NCBI GenBank assembly: GCA_949317995.1
Contig: OX439040.1
Coordinates: forward strand, 72,265,972-72,329,971
Length of the DNA stretch: 64,000 nt
Source of the DNA: Acholoe squamosa
Taxonomy: Eukaryota > Annelida > Polychaeta > Phyllodocida > Polynoidae
Reading direction: 5' to 3'
Below the pieces are notes generated by a model. That model had not been told where the DNA came from and did no database searches. It saw only the letters and a list, made by a program, of their open reading frames with translations. Each line of letters begins with the position of its first letter. Within the stretch, counting starts at the first letter, position 1. Made by a program: the position numbers and the translations under genes. Shown here piece by piece: positions 22,582 to 34,790 of this stretch.

Positions 22582-22812
22582 CACTGAAAACATGGAAGAT
22601 CCAAAACTAATCAGCGGTGACCACTTTAGGTCCTCAAGTTGTTGATAACTAAAACTACAACTTTAGGTAGTCAAAAGGACGACTTTAGGTCATCATCCTA
22701 ATGACCTGAGGTCAACATTTTTACTACCTAAAGTTGTAGTTTTAGGTATCGTCAACTTGAGGACCTAAAGTGGTCACTGCTGACTAGTTACAGATCTTCC
22801 ATCTTTTCAGTG
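22582..22812. mobile_element. Foldback element, 231 bp
   Basis: The whole element is a long inverted repeat. CACTGAAAACATGGAAGATC at the left end pairs with GATCTTCCATCTTTTCAGTG at the right end (one mismatch). Inner parts such as GACCACTTTAGGTCCTCAAG also pair with the right half. There is no coding frame. Confidence 0.85.
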
Positions 22813-23629
22813 CAGGATCATAATTCTCTGGAAGTTTCTAAGGTCATTTTTTATTACAGTGAACTCCAAATCAACCCCATAGTTTGATTCCATAATATTG
22901 GTTTCAAATTTTCCCATTGCTGCTTAATTAACTCATATTTGCAATTTGATGTGTGTTCTTGATTGCCAAAGGTCTCTGCAGACTCAGCTCCCCTCCTTGT
23001 CAATGGGCAAGTATGCTGTTGAAAACTGAATACAGCCATCAAGTCCCACTGTTTCTCAACTAAATGAATCTGACCTACCTTCTCTGCCTAACCAATTGTA
23101 AAGAAGTTGAAATTCAAATTCAGCACTTCATGGTCAAGTCCATCTGGTTTCATAATCTTTTCCTCTCATGATTATTGCTTTTAAAATTTGCTGTTTGTGT
23201 GATGATTAATTTTGAGTTAATCCTTAATTTGTATTAAAACAGCACAAAGAATTATTGAAGTGTCAAGCTGCTATTCAAGGTCCTTGAGACACCTTATTGT
23301 ACCATACATCTTATTATTCCAGTCATGGACTTGTAAATTTGACAATCTCATAAATACTATTTAGGTGTCCTTGGGAACACAATCTTAATGGACTTCACAA
23401 AACATTCCTGTCTACCAAACAATGGAGTCTTGATTTCAATTGATGTTCAAGATCTGGATCTTAATCAGGAAAAAATCCTGTTGAGAGGTGTTATTTATTA
23501 AGCAAATTGCAAATGTCAATAATCAAGATATAGTATTTTAGTCCTACAAATGAACATTTGATAGAAACACAGACTATATGCAGCATTTTGCAGTAAGTTT
23601 ATGAACATAGACCTTTGTAATCTTTTCAT

Positions 23630-23630
<1 letters not shown>
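22813..23630. other. Unannotated stretch
   Basis: I see no gene, repeat or inverted-repeat element here. Confidence 0.45.

Positions 23631-23631
<1 letters not shown>

Positions 23632-23661
<30 letters not shown>
23632..23661. repeat. (AG)n microsatellite
   Basis: Fifteen AG units in a row. Confidence 0.98.
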
Positions 23662-23664
<3 letters not shown>

Positions 23665-23996
23665 TTTAAGGTGGTCTGGGTGGCACAACGTGGAATATAA
23701 CCGAATGCACTGTGGGAAAGATGAAATGTTTCAGTGGTATCTATGACACTATCCTGATGCTGTCAATAACTTATCACTCCTTCATATTATGTATTGACCT
23801 TTAAGGGACCTTTAATTAATCCAACTTTACAAGTTCATGTCCCAGCAAATTGTCGTCATCTATCGCCATGATTGGTCATCAATAGTGACTCCTTTTTGAG
23901 TGATAACTCATTCTGTCATCTTTTGCCACTGTGTGTTAGACTCACGTGGCATAGTAATTGCTATTCCTGGTGATCTTGTGCTATAACGACGTCGTG

Positions 23997-25354
23997 TTCT
24001 ATCTAGCGACATAGGTGAGCCACTTCACACAGGTTGACGAGGACTCACGACAATTTGCTGGGGTATTTTGTTGTCATTACACCCAATGCACTATTCAACA
24101 GCACTGCATGGATGAATCACAAAGAAAGCTCATGCATCATAATAACCAATGTCAAAAATTTAACAATGTCCTATCAGCCCTAAAGAGGTTGAAAAGAATC
24201 TTAACACCACCCTAGGTTCTCAATATTTGATTAGCAAACATTCACTGTCCCCATTGAAAGTGATACAGTATGAGTAATGAACCATTAGTGTTAATAATGC
24301 ATTTGCTATCTGTGGATGTATTGCCTTAGGACTGCAATTGTAGCCATTTCTAAACATGAACGGCAATTTCCATATTTGTTTTTCTCCAGCTGTTTGTGAT
24401 CTAGCAACTCTCGTGCCATACCTCATATTAACTCAGTAGCTTGGGAGAGTTTTTTGATTAGAGAAATGTATATAGACCATGTACCTATCTAAAAAAAGAA
24501 AACTAGAATGAAGTATGTGGACCACAGGTCGATGCAAAACATCAGGTTCTACCATTGCAATGACATACTGGTTGGTAGCTGTTTCATAGTAAAACGTCTG
24601 TCTTTCAGTATGTACATTTAACAAATCACTTTCAATCTATGCCATTTGTTAACATCAGGCCTTATGCCAAGGTCATTCTATCTAGTGACATAGGTGAGCC
24701 ACTTCACACAGGTTGACGAGGACTCACGACAATTTGCTGGGGTATTTTGTTGTCATTACACCCAATGCACTATTCAACAGCACTGCATGGATGAATCACA
24801 AAGAAAGCTCATGCATCATAATAACCAATGTCAAAAATCTAACAATGTCCTATCAGCCCTAAAGAGGTTGAAAAGAATCTTAACACCACCCTAGGTTCTC
24901 AATATTTGATTAGCAAACATTCACTGTCCCCATTGAAAGTGATACAGTATGAGTAATGGACCATTAGTGTTAATAATGCATTTGCTATCTGTGGATGTAT
25001 TGCCTTAGGACTGCAATTGTAGCCATTTCTAAACATGAACGGCAATTTCCATATTTGTTTTTCTCCAGCTGTTTGTGATCTAGCAACTCTCGTGCCATAC
25101 CTCATATTAACTCAGTAGCTTGGGAGAGTTTTTTGATTAGAGAAATGTATATAGACCATGTACCTATCTAAAAAAAGAAAACTAGAATGAAGTATGTGGA
25201 CCACAGGTCGATGCAAAACATCAGGTTCTACCATTGCAATGACATACTGGTTGGTAGCTGTTTCATAGTAAAACGTCTGTCTTTCAGTATGTACATTTAA
25301 CAAATCACTTTCAATCTATGCCATTTGTTAACATCAGGCCTTATGCCAAGGTCA
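23997..25354. repeat. Recent tandem duplication, two 679-bp copies
   Basis: Copies 23997-24675 and 24676-25354 are nearly identical. I noticed only a few differences, for example AAATTTAAC against AAATCTAAC, ATGAACC against ATGGACC, and TAGCGAC against TAGTGAC at the start. The short frames inside are identical in both copies and show no domain. A much older, diverged copy of the same sequence lies at about 34245-34790. Confidence 0.95.
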
Positions 25355-25939
25355 TTCCATCCAAATGACTCTTTAGCCCCTCTATAACGATCAACACATC
25401 AAGGGTCATCGCTGAGCTTTCCAAAGTGTTATGCACTCAGAAATGCACAGCTCCCATATAAAAGCCCATAACACTGAGCTTCACGGCTAAAGAGCAAAAC
25501 ACATTAGCAATGTCAAGAACTAATTTGTCTGAGACTTGACCATCATTCTAAAGGTCAATATGGTCTTTTAATAGCTAGCTTTATTTCAACCTAGGAGGAA
25601 CCTCAATAGAAATCTTTACTTGAGTCAGATAATTACTTTACTTCAGTCAGGTAATTACGAAGACCATTTCAGTGGGAAAGAGCTCCATTTAAAGAACATG
25701 TCATCATGGGATTACTACTTACTGTTTTGCTTTCCTCTGGGTTAAAACCATGATGACCAAATCATGTCAACATCAGGTGTGTTTTAATTAAGAGCTGTTT
25801 GTTTGTTTTTGTTATTGTTTTCCACCTTCTTTTTCTTTGATCATTCTTATTCCCTCTGTATGCTTATTCTTGTGATTCTCTACAATTTAATACCAAGAAC
25901 CCGATGAATAGGTCCTTGTTACTTGAGCTGCAGGTGTTA
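25355..25939. other. Unannotated part of unit II
   Basis: No gene is visible. The TTGACCATC-TAAAGGTCAATA stretch near 25536 matches 6208 and 13537, consistent with array paralogy. Confidence 0.5.
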
Positions 25940-26200
25940 TATAAGAGTCACACACCATGACATCTCCTAACAATGTGTCTAATTGGAACAATTGCTGTGC
26001 TGACTCCATTGACAGAGTTGGTATGCAGCCTGTAAATGCGGCCCAGTGAGATGAAGCCAATTATGAAAGCCATCTTGGTTGCAATGGCTAAAGTATTGTA
26101 TTGTCATCAAGCTCCTCTCATTGACCATTTGAGTACATCATGATCCCATGGACATAATAGCGAAATGTCCACCTGAGTACACTGTATGAGGGTCATGTGC
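25940..26200. repeat. Exon-like array segment, copy 3
   Basis: The frame near 25974-26048 reads VSNWNNCCADSIDRVGMQPV and then stops at TGA. The downstream sequence (AAGCTCCTCTCATTGACCAT) matches 14280. Confidence 0.35.
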
Positions 26201-27110
26201 TAGAGAGCCATATTTTACACAGATGTGCTGCAAATGCTTTATAGGGCATTTGGCAACACTTTCTAGAAAGGGGTACCTATGGCATTGGGGATTTTTTCTC
26301 GGTGTTAAGTGTCTAGGATTTGAATTGAGTCCAATATTTAAGACCGAACCTATAATCTCAAAAGAAGACGGACTGTTAAATTGCAAAAAATCTTACCTGG
26401 CTATTTAGGGCCATAAGAGACTACATCCATGTTTCAGGACTGAATGCTGGTGTTTCATGAATAATATTGGGATATGTACCAAATTACCTTTATTTGGCTT
26501 TGAATAATTATTTAAACAGAGTTATAGTACTCCAAGGTTAAGCCTATGGGACTTCAGTATTCAACTTGAGATAATATTCAGTATTGCTACATGACCTGTG
26601 TTGGTGACTATGCATATACAAGAAGTACTATCTGTGTGCAGTGAGGCTCGCATATACAAAAATATGTCCTGCAGCAACAGTACCAGCTTCTTGTGTCAGT
26701 AGCCTCAGGATGGCATGCCCCAGCATCCTGTTTTATGAGGTAACATGACTTGGGCCCTGATTGAGTTTGATGGTCATTTCACAGGTTGCATGTTTTCTTG
26801 ATAGAGGATGTTTTCAGTGGTGTGGGATGTTGATTTGTTGTTGATAGGAACTGATGGGTAATTCCACTTGACGAGAGAGATCTTGTCTAGGTCATGCACA
26901 TGCAGTGATTGCATTGGATAGAAACGTATATATGTAAACAGTGCTTTTAGTCTTCAGTTTCCACAGTTTCTCTGTCAGGTAGGGTTGGGAAACAAGAAAT
27001 AACCTGCTTCCACATCCACACCCTCCTCACTCAACACTGTGCTATTGATTCCAAATCCTATTTCCATGTTGAGTCGTTGGAGACAAATGTGTAGGCAAAC
27101 ACATTAGATA
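26200..27110. other. Unannotated stretch
   Basis: No gene or element is recognised. Confidence 0.4.
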
Positions 27111-28150
27111 TGGTCTTGGCCAGGCACCAACTATACCAAAATTTAGACTCTCAGCGAAATATGGCCTCATGATTATATCATCTATACCTTAGCATCTATA
27201 TGTAGAGGTTTTTTAAGCCTGTCTGGTCTCTGATCTATCGGATGTATAGGTTGTATTATCTACAAATTACTCTTTTTAGATGGCCTGGATTGTGTCGTGT
27301 AAACCCTGCACATAAGCCATGGCTTAGAAATCATTTCAGAAACCTTGCCACAGCTTGAAGGAAAATCATGAACCCAGTGCTTGGGTGACAGGTTTGCTTT
27401 ACATCGCTTTGGTCATCATTGCAATGCACACCCATGGAAAAAGGGGTTAGCCAGCTGGTTGGGTTCCCTTCCTGTCAGTTTCTTTCCTAAGGTTGGCCAC
27501 CCGTCAATCAAGAAAAATGGATTTGAAAATGAAGCAATATTTGGTAGCTAGTTCAATGGCACTGCCTATACCATGAACTCAGGGCATGTACAGGGGGTTT
27601 GTTATATACATATCTAGACTTCAGTAAGGAATGGAGATCTTTTCAGCCCTGAGGTACGGCATATAGCTTTTCATACAATTATGAATTACTATGAATACAT
27701 AAAGACCAATGACAGATCTCTTTGCATCCTTAACTCTGTTGGAGATAATTATTGAGGTTTTTAAACATGATGACATTAAATTTTGACAAGGTATAAGCAT
27801 TTTTCATCTTGCCCGGGAGGCGCTGCAAGTATGTTATTTTGAACATGTGCAGGTAAAAGCAAAGGTTTCCATGCATTCAAGAGTACCTTGGCCTAAACAA
27901 TAACAAACGTTTCATTTTCTTTGGGCTGAAAATACGAAGTGGAAGTTTTCTTTAAAAATGATGGTGTCGCAAGCATCAGGTGTCATGATCAGGTTTCTAC
28001 AATTCCTAATTCTTCCACAATAAACAAGTGATTAGTGTCAGCCTGATCACCCAAAATTGGGGATCAGAGCATTTTCGAGTCGGGGAATTAGGCTTTCTTT
28101 CTTCTTATTCAATAGGTGCCTGGCAACTGGAAATGAAGCTGCCCTTGAGG
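27110..28150. repeat. Array segment pair upstream of and including segment d, copy 3
   Basis: It is collinear with 35500-36300. Shared stretches are AGATGGCCTGGATT, CTTGCCACAGCTT, TTTGACAAGGTATAAG, GATGGTGTC and AAGCATCAGGTGTCA. Segment d proper is 27955-28150. Confidence 0.8.
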
Positions 28151-28854
28151 AACGTAATGTTTGGGTTCAGCCAGTGTTTGATATGCAAATAGATATTTCC
28201 TCTTCTGTGATTTAAATGGAAAATATAGGTATGTGTTTGTGTTATGGGGCAATTCCTGAATCACCACCCTACTTCTAAAGACTGCATTATTCCTGAATTT
28301 TGAGATTCATTACAGCATATCACATCAGCTGTACGTATGAGGATTCTTAAATGGGTTATCTTTTAAATTCTTCACTTGCTTTATGGGAATTCTACTGTAA
28401 ATATATCTTACAACGCTGTGAAAATTCTAATATTGTGTGACATACATACAAGTAAACAATGCACACCATTGATTCACCTGATTACCACATAGAATTCCCT
28501 GTCCATGCTTTGATGGAAGAGCTGGGATCTTTAGATACTGTTGAGAGATGTGTTTGAGAATCTTCTTTAGCATGGTGAAAAAGCTACTTGAGAATGAAGC
28601 AGAAAACAACATTGTGATTACCTGTATCATACCATTTGATCGATGGTGTATAGATGCAGCAAGGGTGCGTAACCTACTATATGGAGGCATTCATGCATCA
28701 TACTGCACCAAAGATTTTCAAGGTTTCACCTAGCTGTGAATACCTAATGTAAATGTACAATATAATCTACTATAGCTCTAAAACATCAAGGATTTTATTT
28801 ATGGCTCAAAAACCAAGAGGTGTGTGATGTTAGCTACAGTGGACTAACCTGCTC

Positions 28855-29075
28855 ATCTACATTAGCTATGTATAGTATACTATTACCTACCTGAGGCTGT
28901 TCTTGTAATGTGATATTTCATGTATGGCAGTCGATGTATACCCTGCAGACCTCAGCCATGCATTTGGATCCAATAGACTTTTGCTCCGGGCGCATGTCAT
29001 ACATTTATAAAGACTAAATCATATTCCTCTTAGCTACTTGTCTTGCCTGAATCTAGAAAATAAATGTAATTCACC
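28855..29075 (-). repeat. Array segment f, copy 1 (exon-like on the minus strand)
   Basis: Read on the minus strand, an open frame of 37 codons (SKSLLDPNAWLRSAGYTST part) ends exactly at a strong donor-like CAG|GTAGGTAATA. Copy 3 (37550-37720) keeps the frame open (SKSPFDPNVWLKSVGYTST) and keeps the donor, but copy 2 has a stop. Most differences between copies change amino acids. A decayed exon is possible but not shown. Confidence 0.35.
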
Positions 29076-30063
29076 AGACAGCATAAGAATTACTGTTTGA
29101 ACTGTATAAAACTATTTAGGCTCATCTTGAGAAATAGTTCAAAATTTTAAAATAGATACTGAGAGGGATACAGAGGAAAGGTTAAATACCTCATGCAGGA
29201 CATTTTCCAACAACTTGTGTTAAAAGTATTTTTCCTTGTGAATATTTTTCTCTTCAGTATGTGTAATAGATAAAAGGGAATCGCTTCTATCCCTGGTAAA
29301 AGGTTATCTGTCTAAAGGTCTGTCATGTTATCCCTTGCCACAAGAATTTAGCATCATTAAAGTCAAATTTACTTCTGTGTTTATCTCAGTACGGAAATTA
29401 AAAGTCAAGTAAATTAGGCACTACATCATTCTACCAATCGTCAGTTGTAGTTTTTTTATCCTAAATGTTCCCTGTTTAGATGTCTCCTTGCATGCCAACA
29501 ATGCGTATTGGAGGACTAAAAGCACATCAAAGGCTTTTGAGTCTGGTTGTCCTTGAGGCTGGTCCACATTTGAAATAAAAAAAGATCTTCAAAAGATTAT
29601 GTAGTGTGTTAGTGATAGAATAGGTTACCAATCAGCTTAAAAAAGATCTATATGGCAAGGGTTTGGAAGTTTAGTGGTTGCTGTGAATAGAGAGGTACTA
29701 GTTTCATGATATGATTTTGCTCCCCGTCTTTTAAACCTCTGCCATCTACCCTATGATTGGAATCAGAGAGACTATTGAAAAAGAAATTATGTCAGATAAA
29801 TCCCAAAATTAATATCACTAATCATGAACACTCCATAAATACCACTCCAATACTTGCACATTTATATGTCCTCAAGCTAGTGTAAACAGATCCTTACCAG
29901 TATATTAAGGTGTGAGACGTTAGGCCATGTATAGCCATGTTCTTCACAAGGGCACTAATTATGTGTGATCTCCCAATGTTATTCACACACAGGAACAGGG
30001 GATAGGTTGCATTGGGGTATTATTGCATATTCATCTTTTTACTTATTCAGCATGTTAAATACA

Positions 30064-30064
<1 letters not shown>

Positions 30065-30135
<71 letters not shown>
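30065..30135. repeat. (TA)n microsatellite
   Basis: Uninterrupted TA dinucleotides at the junction of the two 1.7-kb copies. Confidence 0.98.
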
Positions 30136-30137
<2 letters not shown>

Positions 30138-30552
30138 GAATTCTACTGTAAATATATCTTACAATTCTGTGAAAATTCTAATATTGTGTGACATACATAC
30201 AAGTAAACAATGCACACCATTGATTCACCTGATTACCACATAGGTTTCCCTGTCCATGCTTTGATGGAACAGCTGGGATCTTTAGATACTGTTGAGAGAT
30301 GTGTTTGAGAATCTTCTTTAGCATGGTGAAAAAGCTACTTGAGAATGAAGCAGAAAACAAAATTGTGATTTACTGTATCATGCCATTTGATCGATGGTGT
30401 ATAGATGCAGCAAGGAGCGTAACCTACTATATGGAGGCATTCATGCATCATACTGCGCCAAAGATTTCTAAGGTTTCACCTAGCTGTGAATACCTAATGT
30501 AAATGTACAATATAATCTACTATAGCTCTAAAACATCAAGGATGTTATTTAT

Positions 30553-30732
30553 GGTTCTACCATAGGCAGGAACAGAGGGCATCTTGATCCCATAGAGTTC
30601 AATGTTAACCAAAACGAGGCTAGCAGGGCTTAATCCTGGGATAATGCCCTGAGGATAATGCCCTCTCAGACCAATGATGTTATACTAACGATAATTCAAG
30701 TTAATATACTCAAAATAACCTATGGTAGAACC
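30553..30732. mobile_element. 180-bp inverted-repeat element, inserted after the 1.7-kb duplication
   Basis: The ends are GGTTCTACCATAGG and CCTATGGTAGAACC, perfect inverted repeats. It is absent from copy 1 at 28799, where the sequence reads TTTATGGCTCAAAAACC without a break. Confidence 0.85.
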
Positions 30733-30878
30733 GAAATTGAGCCTGGTATGTCAGGCATTATCCCACAATCATGCCCAGCCCTTGGGCATGGCCAGGGGCT
30801 GCTGCGCAGCCTGACCTGGCCATGCCCTCGGGCTGGGCATGATTGTGGGATAATGCCCTCCACACCAGGCTCAATTTC
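30733..30878. mobile_element. 146-bp foldback element abutting the previous one
   Basis: The ends GAAATTGAGCCTGG and CCAGGCTCAATTTC are perfect inverted repeats. Inside, 30754-30857 is a second long palindrome (GGCATTATCCCACAATCATG and its complement) centred on GCTGCGCAGC. It is absent from copy 1. Confidence 0.85.
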
Positions 30879-30929
30879 TTAGCTCAAAAACCAAGATGTG
30901 TGTGATCTTAGCTACACTGGACTAACCTG

Positions 30930-31140
30930 CTCATCTACATTAGCTAGGTATAGTATACTATTACCTACCTGAGGCTGTTCTCGTAATGTGATATTTAATG
31001 TATGGCAGTAGATGTATACCCTGCAGACCTCAGCCATGCATTTGGATCCAATAGACTTTTGCTCCGGGCGCATGTCATACATTTATATAGACTAAATCAT
31101 ATTCCTCTTAGCTACTTGTCTTGCCTGAATCTAAAAAATA
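30930..31140 (-). repeat. Array segment f, copy 2
   Basis: Near-identical to 28855-29075 through the 1.7-kb duplication. The minus-strand frame has a TAA. Confidence 0.8.
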
Positions 31141-32152
31141 AATGGAATTCACCAGACAGCATCAGAATTACTGTTTGAACTGTATAAAACTATTTAGGCT
31201 CATCTTTAGAAATAGTCCAAAATTTTAAAATAGATACTGAGAGGGATACAGAGGAAAGGTTAAATACCTCATGCAGGACATTTTCCAACAACTTGTGTTA
31301 AAAGTATTTCTCCTTGTGAATATTTTTCTCTTCAGTATGTGTAATAGATAAAAGGGAATCGCTTCTATCCCTGGTAAAAGGTTATCTGTCTAAAGGTCTG
31401 TCATGTTATCCCTTGCCACAAGAATTTAGCATCATTAAAGTCAAATTTACTTCTGTGTTTATCTCAGTACGGAAATTAAAAGTCAAGTAAATTAGGCACT
31501 ACATCATTCTACCAATCGTCAGTTGTAGTTTTTTTATCCTAAATGTTCCCTGTTTAGATGTCTCCTTGCATGCCAACAATGCGTATTGGAGGACTAAAAG
31601 CACATCAAAGGCTTTTGAGTCTGGTTGTCCTTGAGGCTGGTCCACATTTGAAATAAAAAAAGATCTTCAAAAGATTATGTAGTCTGTTAGTGATAGAATA
31701 GGTTACCAATCAGCTTAAAAAAGATCTATATGGCAAGGGTTTGGAAGTTTAGTGGTTGCTGTGAATAGAGAGGTACTAGTTTCATGATATGATTTTGCTC
31801 CCCGTCTTTTAAACCTCTGCCATCTACCCTATGATGGGAATCAGAGAGACTATTGAAAAAGAAATTATGTCAGATAAATCCCAAAATTAATATCACTAAT
31901 CATGAACACTCCATAAATACCTCTCCAATGCTTGCGCATTTATATGTCCCAGAGCTAGTGTACACAGATCCTTACCAGTATATTCAGGTGTGAGACGTTA
32001 GGCCATGGAGGCCATGTATATAGCCATGTTCTTCACAAGGGAACTAATTATGTGTGATCTCCCAATGTAATTCACACACAGGAACAGGGAATAGGTTGCA
32101 TTGGGGTATTACTGCATATCATGTTTTTGACTTATTCAGCATGTTAAATACA

Positions 32153-32153
<1 letters not shown>

Positions 32154-32208
<55 letters not shown>
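32154..32208. repeat. (TA)n microsatellite
   Basis: Second TA tract, at the end of copy 2 of the 1.7-kb duplication. Confidence 0.98.
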
Positions 32209-32210
<2 letters not shown>

Positions 32211-32400
32211 TCCTTTTTATATAACAGAGACGGAATTACTCACATTTTGATGTTTGGACTTTTGAGATCAGAATTGCAACTCACCTAAAGAGGAAAGAGA
32301 AATAAGAGACATAACAAAATGATGATTCTGAAGCTATAGTAAGATTGGATATGACAAAAAGATTGGGTGACCATACATGTCATGCATCTGACTTAACCCG

Positions 32401-32607
32401 TTAAGCGCCACTGATGCAGGAGTGGATGATGCACCAATGAAATGCTGGTGAGTCTGCTAGCCACCATTTTATTGGTGCATCATGTCCACCCTCGGGGGTG
32501 AATCAATCCTGTGTGGTGGGCATGATGCATGAATGTAGCCCTGGTGAGTCTCAATTGATGCATCATGACCAATGAGTGTCATGCATTCATGCATCACTGT
32601 CCCTTAA
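32401..32607. mobile_element. TTAA-bounded GATGCAT-rich element, copy 1
   Basis: It runs from TTAAG at 32401 to CTTAA at 32607 with imperfect inverted ends (GCGCCACTGATGC against GCATCACTGTCCC). The inside is dense in GATGCAT/ATGCATC words and contains GTAGCCCTGGTGAGTCT. The TTAA boundaries suggest a piggyBac-type origin. Confidence 0.55.
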
Positions 32608-33644
32608 AGTGCCTGATCCATGATCACTGGTTTTCATGACCATTTTAAAGAAAGAATACCTGTGGATAAACATGGTAAAAGGTATGCCCATACACCCCCT
32701 CACGGGCGCACCTTTTACCATGTTGATCCACACCTATTTACCCACATGGCTACATCAAATCTGTGCATCATGCCAGTGATTAGGAATTGCATATATCTCA
32801 GGGGGTTCGCATGATACATGAACGTGCTTCTTAGACTTGACTAGCCCCCAGCTCTCTGGTGAAAAAGAAGTCTGTAGTCAATCAGAATTACCATTTTTAA
32901 TAAGACATATATGTTGTCATGACAAGAACAACTTAAAAACCTCTGTGTATTTACCATGTCAGTGATTGAGGATGAGCAGTTAGATAGCTCTCGTCTTCTT
33001 CTCTGCCAAATTAGATTATGATGATTGGATATGAATTTTACCAGAGCGTTCTAGACTCTAAATGCTAGGCTATATTATACTTGCTTTTCCCTTGTTCCCT
33101 ACGTGCCTCATATTTCATACAGATTTAAGGCACCACAAATCACTATATGCCCCAGTGTGTCTACACTAACATGGGAGCTGCTCTTGGGGCACTTTGAGGC
33201 CCACATTTTGCTCATATGCCTCATTCACTTTGTTCATCCCGATAGCGTTAATGCAGCGAAAAAGGCTCCTTAGAATGCAGAAATGCCAATTTGGAGAGTT
33301 ACTTATTAGAGCTCATCCGTGCATCATGGTGATAGATGAACACAGAATTTGAGATGAAATGAAGGGATAATTTCCCTTGATGACAGCCCACTAGGCTTTT
33401 CAGAGGGTGACCAATGGCCTTGCATGGCAGACAGACAATTTATCAAACTGTCCAGGTAAAGAACCACATTCTCTATGTATGAAGCCACAGTACATACCAG
33501 TGTGTACTTTTGATGTGAGCTGGCCTTTGTGACAGGCAAATTTCATGTTTAAGAGAAGCCTTGGCATTATTACACTAAATGCCATAAATGCCGTATTACA
33601 TTTAGTTTCTTTTTTGAGTTTCAAGTATATGGTCACCTTCATAC

Positions 33645-33815
33645 CTGATGCCATCGAACCACATTAAGGTGGTGAGTATTATAAAGTACCTTAATGATTT
33701 AATACTGGTTGGCGAACAAAATTAAGTCTGCTCCAGTCATGTAATCCATTTTCCACAGTTTAATGGTATGTGCTGGATGAAATTTCATTACTGCTATATA
33801 TAGAACATCAGGACC
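33645..33815. repeat. Array segment c, copy 3
   Basis: It shares ACATTAAGGTGGTGAGTATT and GTAATCCATTTTCC with the other copies. Confidence 0.75.
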
Positions 33816-34244
33816 AGGAAACCTTTGACAGTCTGATACATTTCTACTCAAATATCATCAATATCGCAATCAGAAATAAGGTCCCATTATTGTAATTTAT
33901 TGAGCAAATCACAAGTGTTGATAATCAGGAAATAGCATTAAATCATTTCTTTCAAGAAGAAAAGAAAAAAAAAACATCACAAGCTAACAGTTGATAGAAG
34001 CATGAGGCACAGAACATATGGATTACTTTTCATAGTTTAAGAATGTACAGTTTTGTAGTTGCCTCATAAATAAAGAGAGTGAATGCAATGCACCCTGGGA
34101 AACACATTATGAAATATAGACAGCTGCACCAGGAAAGGTGAGCTATTCCAGTGGTCTCTATGGAGTATCTCGATGTTTACAGTAACTTACGACTCTTTCA
34201 CATTATGTCTAAACCTTTAAGGATGTTTTGATGAATGCAAGTTC

Positions 34245-34790
34245 TGTTGTTGTTATAATACACTGATGCAATATTTGACAGCACTGTATTGATGCATCAC
34301 ATTGACATTAGAGGACAGTGTAAATGCCCCTGCATTATGATAACCAATGTCCAAAATGCATTAATATCCTATGGAGCCATTAAAAAGGTGAACAGAATCT
34401 TATCACCATAGGTTCTGAATCCTTGATGAACACATTCACTGTCGCCATTGAAAGTTATACATAATGGGTAATATACCATTAGTGTTCATAATGTGCACTC
34501 TCATTTCCATATTTGTTTCTTTTGATCTAATAACTTTCCTGCCACACCTCTTTAAGTATTAGAACAGTAGTTTTGGAGAGAGCTGTAATGAACAAAATGC
34601 ACATGGAGCATGTGCCTATCTAAAGGAAAAATTAAAATAAAGTACATGTGGTAGCTGCGACCAAAGATCAGGGCAACAAACCAAGTTCTATCTCAGCAAA
34701 TGACATAGTTTGATATTTGACATGTCTCCTCTCTACTGCTGTCTCTTGCTGCTCAGTGTTTAACTAGTCTTTCTCTATCAGGCAAAGACA
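34245..34790. repeat. Diverged copy of the 679-bp sequence
   Basis: It matches 24060-24660: GACAGCACTG-ATGCATCAC, AACCAATGTC-AAAAT, CATTCACTGTC-CCATTGAAAG and CCATTAGTGTT-ATAATG. It shows the 679-bp sequence was present before its recent duplication. Confidence 0.8.

Larger units (their letters stand above)
28385..32153. repeat. Recent tandem duplication of about 1.7 kb, separated by TA repeats
   Basis: Copy 1 (28385-30064) and copy 2 (30136-32153) both start GGGAATTCTACTGTAAATAT. Both end TTAAATACAGTATATA, running into a (TA)n tract. They are almost identical apart from a 326-bp insertion in copy 2 at 30553-30878. Each copy holds array segments f and g. Confidence 0.95.
19961..32610. repeat. 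Tandem-array unit II
   Basis: Landmarks in order: segment c (20180-20370), the exon-like segment (25940-26200), segment d (27955-28150), segment f (28855-29075 and 30930-31140) and segment g (29470-32400). It is enlarged by two young internal duplications. Confidence 0.65.

Noticed and set aside
23997-25303. Identical 60- to 70-codon frames repeated in both copies of the 679-bp duplication
   Set aside because: Identity follows from the very recent duplication. Frames are short, overlap on both strands and lack any domain.
29965-30243. 92-codon frame with a long Ile-Tyr run
   Set aside because: It is the translation of the (TA)n microsatellite.
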